A stretch of 64,000 bases of DNA from Kribbella catacumbae DSM 19601 (GTDB taxonomy: Bacteria; Actinomycetota; Actinomycetes; Propionibacteriales; Kribbellaceae). The translations under genes were made by a program, and so were the position numbers. Location of the stretch: NCBI RefSeq assembly GCF_000372465.1, contig NZ_AQUZ01000024.1, forward strand, positions 62,001-126,000. Reading direction: 5' to 3'. The notes beneath the pieces are model-generated. The model was given only the letters and a program-made list of their open reading frames with translations, ran no database searches and was not told the origin of the DNA. This document shows, in pieces, positions 61,813 through 64,000 of this stretch. Position 1 is the stretch's first letter. The number at the start of each line of letters is the position of its first letter.

Positions 61813-62105
61813 GACCCCCCATCCGTTGTGATCATTCGCCCCCTTTTCACCCTCAGTTCGGCGGTTGAGTGGAGGTCGGTGATCTTGGAGGGTGAAAAGG
61901 GGGCGAATGATCACTGGAGGTGGAGGGGCCCGGCGGATTGGTCCGGGGCGGGGGGATCTGGCAGAATGTTGGGCTGAGTCCGTCCGGATCACGTGCAGCC
62001 CTCTAACTCCACGTCCCGGCCGGCCCATTCGAGCGGTCACTCGTTGTCCCCACGACGCCGGTACCGCTCAACCAGTCATGAAATCCCGAGGGAGACCCCA
62101 CAAAC
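61813..62105. other. 293-bp gap between the GH4 gene and rpsP
   Basis: No gene. It holds a 27-bp perfect inverted repeat (61828-61914) and, further on, the rpsP leader. The rpsP promoter probably lies in 61940-62080. I see no clear -10/-35 pair. Confidence 0.5.
61828..61914. repeat. 27-bp perfect inverted repeat with 33-bp loop
   Basis: 61828-61854 is exactly complementary to 61888-61914. The stem begins GTGATCATTCGCC and includes a run of C then TTTTCACC. It is 15 bp after the GH4 stop codon. It may act as a terminator, but the length and perfection exceed a usual one. Confidence 0.9.
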
Positions 62106-62657
62106 GTGGCAGTCAAGATCCGTTTGAAGCGCATCGGCAAGAAGCGTGCGCCGCACTACCGCATCGTCGTGATGGACGCCCGCACCAAGCGTGACGGCCG
62201 CGCCATCGAGGAGATCGGCAAGTACAACCCGAAGACCGAGCCGTCGTTCATCCACGTCGAGTCGGACCGGGCGCAGTACTGGCTGGGCGTCGGCGCGCAG
62301 CCGACCGAGGCCGTCGAGGCGATCTTCAAGGCCAGCGGTGACTGGCAGAAGTTCAAGGGCCTGGACGCCCCGGCGCCGCTGCGGGTCAAGGAGCCGAAGC
62401 GTGACAAGCAGGAGATCTTCAACGAGGCCCTCGCCGAGGCGCACGGCACGCTGAAGACCGAGGCCGTCACCAAGAAGGCCGCTGCCAAGAAGGCGGAGCC
62501 GAAGGCTGACAAGGCCGAGAAGTTGGCCGAGGCGAAGGCTGACGACGCCAAGGCCGAGGCGAAGGCTGACGACGCCAAGGCCGAGGTCAAGGCTGACGAG
62601 GCGCCGGCCGCCGAGGCTGCTGCCGCCGAGGCACCGGCCGACGACGCCAAGGCCTGA
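62106..62657 (+). CDS. rpsP: 30S ribosomal protein S16 with long acidic/basic tail
   Basis: The first 80 residues are S16 ([26 protein letters not shown]-type region as [19 protein letters not shown]). About 60 extra C-terminal residues repeat AEAKADDAK units, Ala/Lys/Asp-rich, making 183 aa against about 80-150 usually seen. The tail is likely disordered. It begins rpsP-khpA-rimM-trmD. Confidence 0.96.
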   Translation: MAVKIRLKRIGKKRAPHYRIVVMDARTKRDGRAIEEIGKYNPKTEPSFIHVESDRAQYWLGVGAQPTEAVEAIFKASGDWQKFKGLDAPAPLRVKEPKRDKQEIFNEALAEAHGTLKTEAVTKKAAAKKAEPKADKAEKLAEAKADDAKAEAKADDAKAEVKADEAPAAEAAAAEAPADDAKA

Positions 62658-62659
62658 CG

Positions 62660-62914
62660 ATGATGGAGACCGAGGCGCTCGAGCACCTGGTCCGAGGCAT
62701 CGTGGACAACCCTGACGACGTCAGCGTCCGGTCCCGCAACCTGCGGCGCGGACGCACCCTCGAGGTGCACGTGCACCCCGACGACATCGGCAAGGTGATC
62801 GGCCGCAACGGCCGGACGGCGACCGCGATCCGTACCGTGGTCGGAGCGCTCAGCTCCGAGCAGTCGGTCCGCATCGACTTCGTCGACGAGTTCAACCGGC
62901 GCCCGCGCCGCTGA
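62660..62914 (+). CDS. khpA: KH-domain RNA-binding protein KhpA
   Basis: The protein is 84 aa (or 83 from the second ATG at 62663). It has the KH GXXG loop in DDIGKVIGRNGRTATAIRTV and the acidic N-terminus EALEHLVRGIVDNPDDV. KhpA binds RNA with KhpB/Jag in envelope and division control. It lies between rpsP and rimM, as in other actinobacteria and Firmicutes, 2 bp after rpsP. Confidence 0.94.
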   Translation: MMETEALEHLVRGIVDNPDDVSVRSRNLRRGRTLEVHVHPDDIGKVIGRNGRTATAIRTVVGALSSEQSVRIDFVDEFNRRPRR

Positions 62915-62929
62915 TCTCGAACAGTCCCC

Positions 62930-62960
62930 GAAGGGCCGTACCCACTGGGTGCGGCCCTTC
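62930..62960 (+). terminator. Intra-operon hairpin between khpA and rimM
   Basis: GAAGGGCCGTACCC (62930-62943) pairs with GGGTGCGGCCCTTC (62947-62960), a 14-bp stem with one U-G pair and an ACT loop. TCTGCTCTTCTGG follows. It sits between khpA and rimM and could reduce rimM-trmD expression. Confidence 0.7.
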
Positions 62961-62990
62961 TCTGCTCTTCTGGTGAAAGTAGGAATCGCG

Positions 62991-63539
62991 GTGCTGGTGA
63001 TCGTCGGCCGGATCGGCCGGGCGCATGGGATCAAGGGCGAGGTCGGCATGATCGTCCGGACGGACGACCCGGACCTGCGGTTCGCCGACGGCGCTCGGCT
63101 GGTGACCGTGACGACGCCGCCGCGGACGCTGACCGTGGAGTCCAGCCGCTGGCACAGCGGGCGGTTGCTGGTGAAGTTCGCCGGCTCCCCGGACCGGACC
63201 GCGGCCGAAGAGTTGCGCAACCTCGAAGTCCAGGCCGAGATCGGCGAGGACGAGCGCCCCGAGGACCCCGAGGAGTACTACGACCGCGAGCTGATCGGGC
63301 TCAAGGTGCGCACCACCGACGGCGTGGAGGCCGGCGAGGTCATCGACGTGGTGCATCTGCCGTCGCAGGACCTGCTGGAGATCCGCCGCCCGGCCGGCAA
63401 CGCAGTACTGGTGCCGCTGGTTGAGGAGCTGGTGCCGGAGATCGACCTGGGAGCCAAGTACGTCACCGTGGCCGACCGACCGGGTCTACTCGACCCGGAG
63501 GGCGCCGAGGTGGTTCCGACGGAGCCCGGAGGCAGCTGA
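62991..63539 (+). CDS. rimM: Ribosome maturation factor RimM
   Basis: The protein is about 182 aa with [20 protein letters not shown] at the N-terminus and the C-terminal PRC-barrel ([40 protein letters not shown]). It helps 30S subunit assembly. GTG at 62991 matches the family start and has AAAGTAGGA upstream; the frame is open back to 62949, through the terminator. It overlaps trmD by 1 bp. Confidence 0.94.
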   Translation: MLVIVGRIGRAHGIKGEVGMIVRTDDPDLRFADGARLVTVTTPPRTLTVESSRWHSGRLLVKFAGSPDRTAAEELRNLEVQAEIGEDERPEDPEEYYDRELIGLKVRTTDGVEAGEVIDVVHLPSQDLLEIRRPAGNAVLVPLVEELVPEIDLGAKYVTVADRPGLLDPEGAEVVPTEPGGS

Positions 63540-64000
63540 TGAGGCTGGACGTCTTCTCGATCTTCCCGGAGTACCTGGCGGCCCTGGACGTCTCGCTGGT
63601 CGGCAAGGCGGCCAAGAGCGGCCTGCTGGACGTCCGGGTGCACGACCTGCGCGACTGGACCCACGACCGGCATCGCACTGTCGACGACACCCCGTACGGC
63701 GGGGGCGCGGGCATGGTGATGAAGCCTCAGCCCTGGGGGGAAGCGTTTGACGAAGTACTGCCGGCTGACGGGCCGTCCCAGCCGCGGCTGATCGTGCCGA
63801 CGCCTGCTGGCCGGCCATTCAGCCAGGAGCTGGCCTACGAGCTTGCTGCCGAGCCGTGGCTGGCCTTCGCCTGCGGCCGGTACGAGGGGATCGACGCACG
63901 GGTCGCGGCGCACGCTAGCGAGCGGATGCGGGTCGATGAGGTCTCCATCGGCGACTACGTGCTGAATGGCGGCGAGGTCGCAGTACTGGTCATGGTGGAG
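63539..64000 (+). CDS. trmD: tRNA (guanine37-N1)-methyltransferase TrmD, N-terminal part (cut by window end)
   Basis: 154 codons are visible. It begins [16 protein letters not shown] and has the knot/SAM site residues [31 protein letters not shown] and [17 protein letters not shown]. TrmD methylates G37 of tRNA to prevent frameshifting. ATG at 63539 shares its first base with the rimM stop. Confidence 0.95.
   Translation, partial: MRLDVFSIFPEYLAALDVSLVGKAAKSGLLDVRVHDLRDWTHDRHRTVDDTPYGGGAGMVMKPQPWGEAFDEVLPADGPSQPRLIVPTPAGRPFSQELAYELAAEPWLAFACGRYEGIDARVAAHASERMRVDEVSIGDYVLNGGEVAVLVMVE

Overview
The window is about 64 kb of high-GC DNA (roughly 70% by eye) with GTG and TTG starts, short overlapping operon junctions (ATGA, GTGA), and a gene set typical of a free-living actinomycete: mycothiol-type DinB proteins, CGNR and ECF42 regulators, SigE-family sigma genes, GlnB/GlnD/Amt, and EACC1 with a caspase. 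Protein character and the order recG-rsmD-coaD-DUF177-rpmF-rnc-mutM-smc / ftsY / amt-glnB-glnD-ffh / rpsP-khpA-rimM-trmD point to Actinomycetota. My best guess is Nocardioidaceae/Kribbellaceae (Kribbella-like); this is inference, with no database search behind it.

Layout. 1-8234: conserved core (recG 3' end, rsmD, coaD, DUF177, rpmF, rnc, mutM, a 66-aa coiled-coil protein, smc). 8235-9912: about 1.7 kb with no intact gene, made of simple repeats, palindromes and frameshifted gene remnants. 9913-13753: lipoprotein, ECF sigma/anti-sigma pair, a 164-bp near-continuous inverted repeat that contains the Shine-Dalgarno of a threonine-aldolase-like gene, a 32-aa membrane peptide and a DHFR-like protein. 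13746-20853: BlaI/M56 pair divergent from cydABDC (cytochrome bd oxidase and its assembly exporter) with a cluster of CTAC/GTAG half-sites between them. 20891-22084: ftsY. 22089-30882: accessory regulators and enzymes (methyltransferase, ECF42 sigma, asparaginase, XRE-cupin regulator with thioredoxin-reductase-like flavoprotein, CGNR protein, MFS exporter, SigE-like sigma with membrane partner, TetR). 30963-35081: nitrogen block amt-glnB-glnD behind GlnR-type boxes. 35092-37664: DUF2332, an iron-box-controlled secreted protein, and an arginase-family enzyme. 38046-39605: ffh. 39804-52294: envelope-rich region with two paralogous lytic transglycosylases with Pro/Thr tails, amidohydrolase, AbiEi-like protein, N-acetylmuramoyl-L-alanine amidase, two-component system, secreted S1 protease, M23 peptidase, flotillin and its NfeD-like partner. 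52425-54912: EACC1 plus membrane-anchored caspase-like protease, the strongest candidate for an uncharacterised conflict/defence system. 54937-61812: mycothiol-type protein and a sugar uptake/catabolism locus (PfkB kinase, ABC importer without its own ATPase, DeoR regulator, GH4 glycosidase). 62106-64000: rpsP-khpA-rimM-trmD (trmD cut by the window end).

How it fits together. Housekeeping modules for translation, SRP targeting, chromosome organisation and nitrogen sensing keep their usual actinobacterial order but are separated by accessory blocks of 12-22 kb. Those blocks hold envelope remodelling enzymes, stress-type sigma/anti-sigma pairs and the caspase system. Several intergenic gaps carry long perfect inverted repeats (11772-11935, 37773-37878, 61828-61914), and many convergent genes end within a few bases of each other or overlap. 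No tRNA, rRNA, CRISPR array or intact insertion sequence was recognised.
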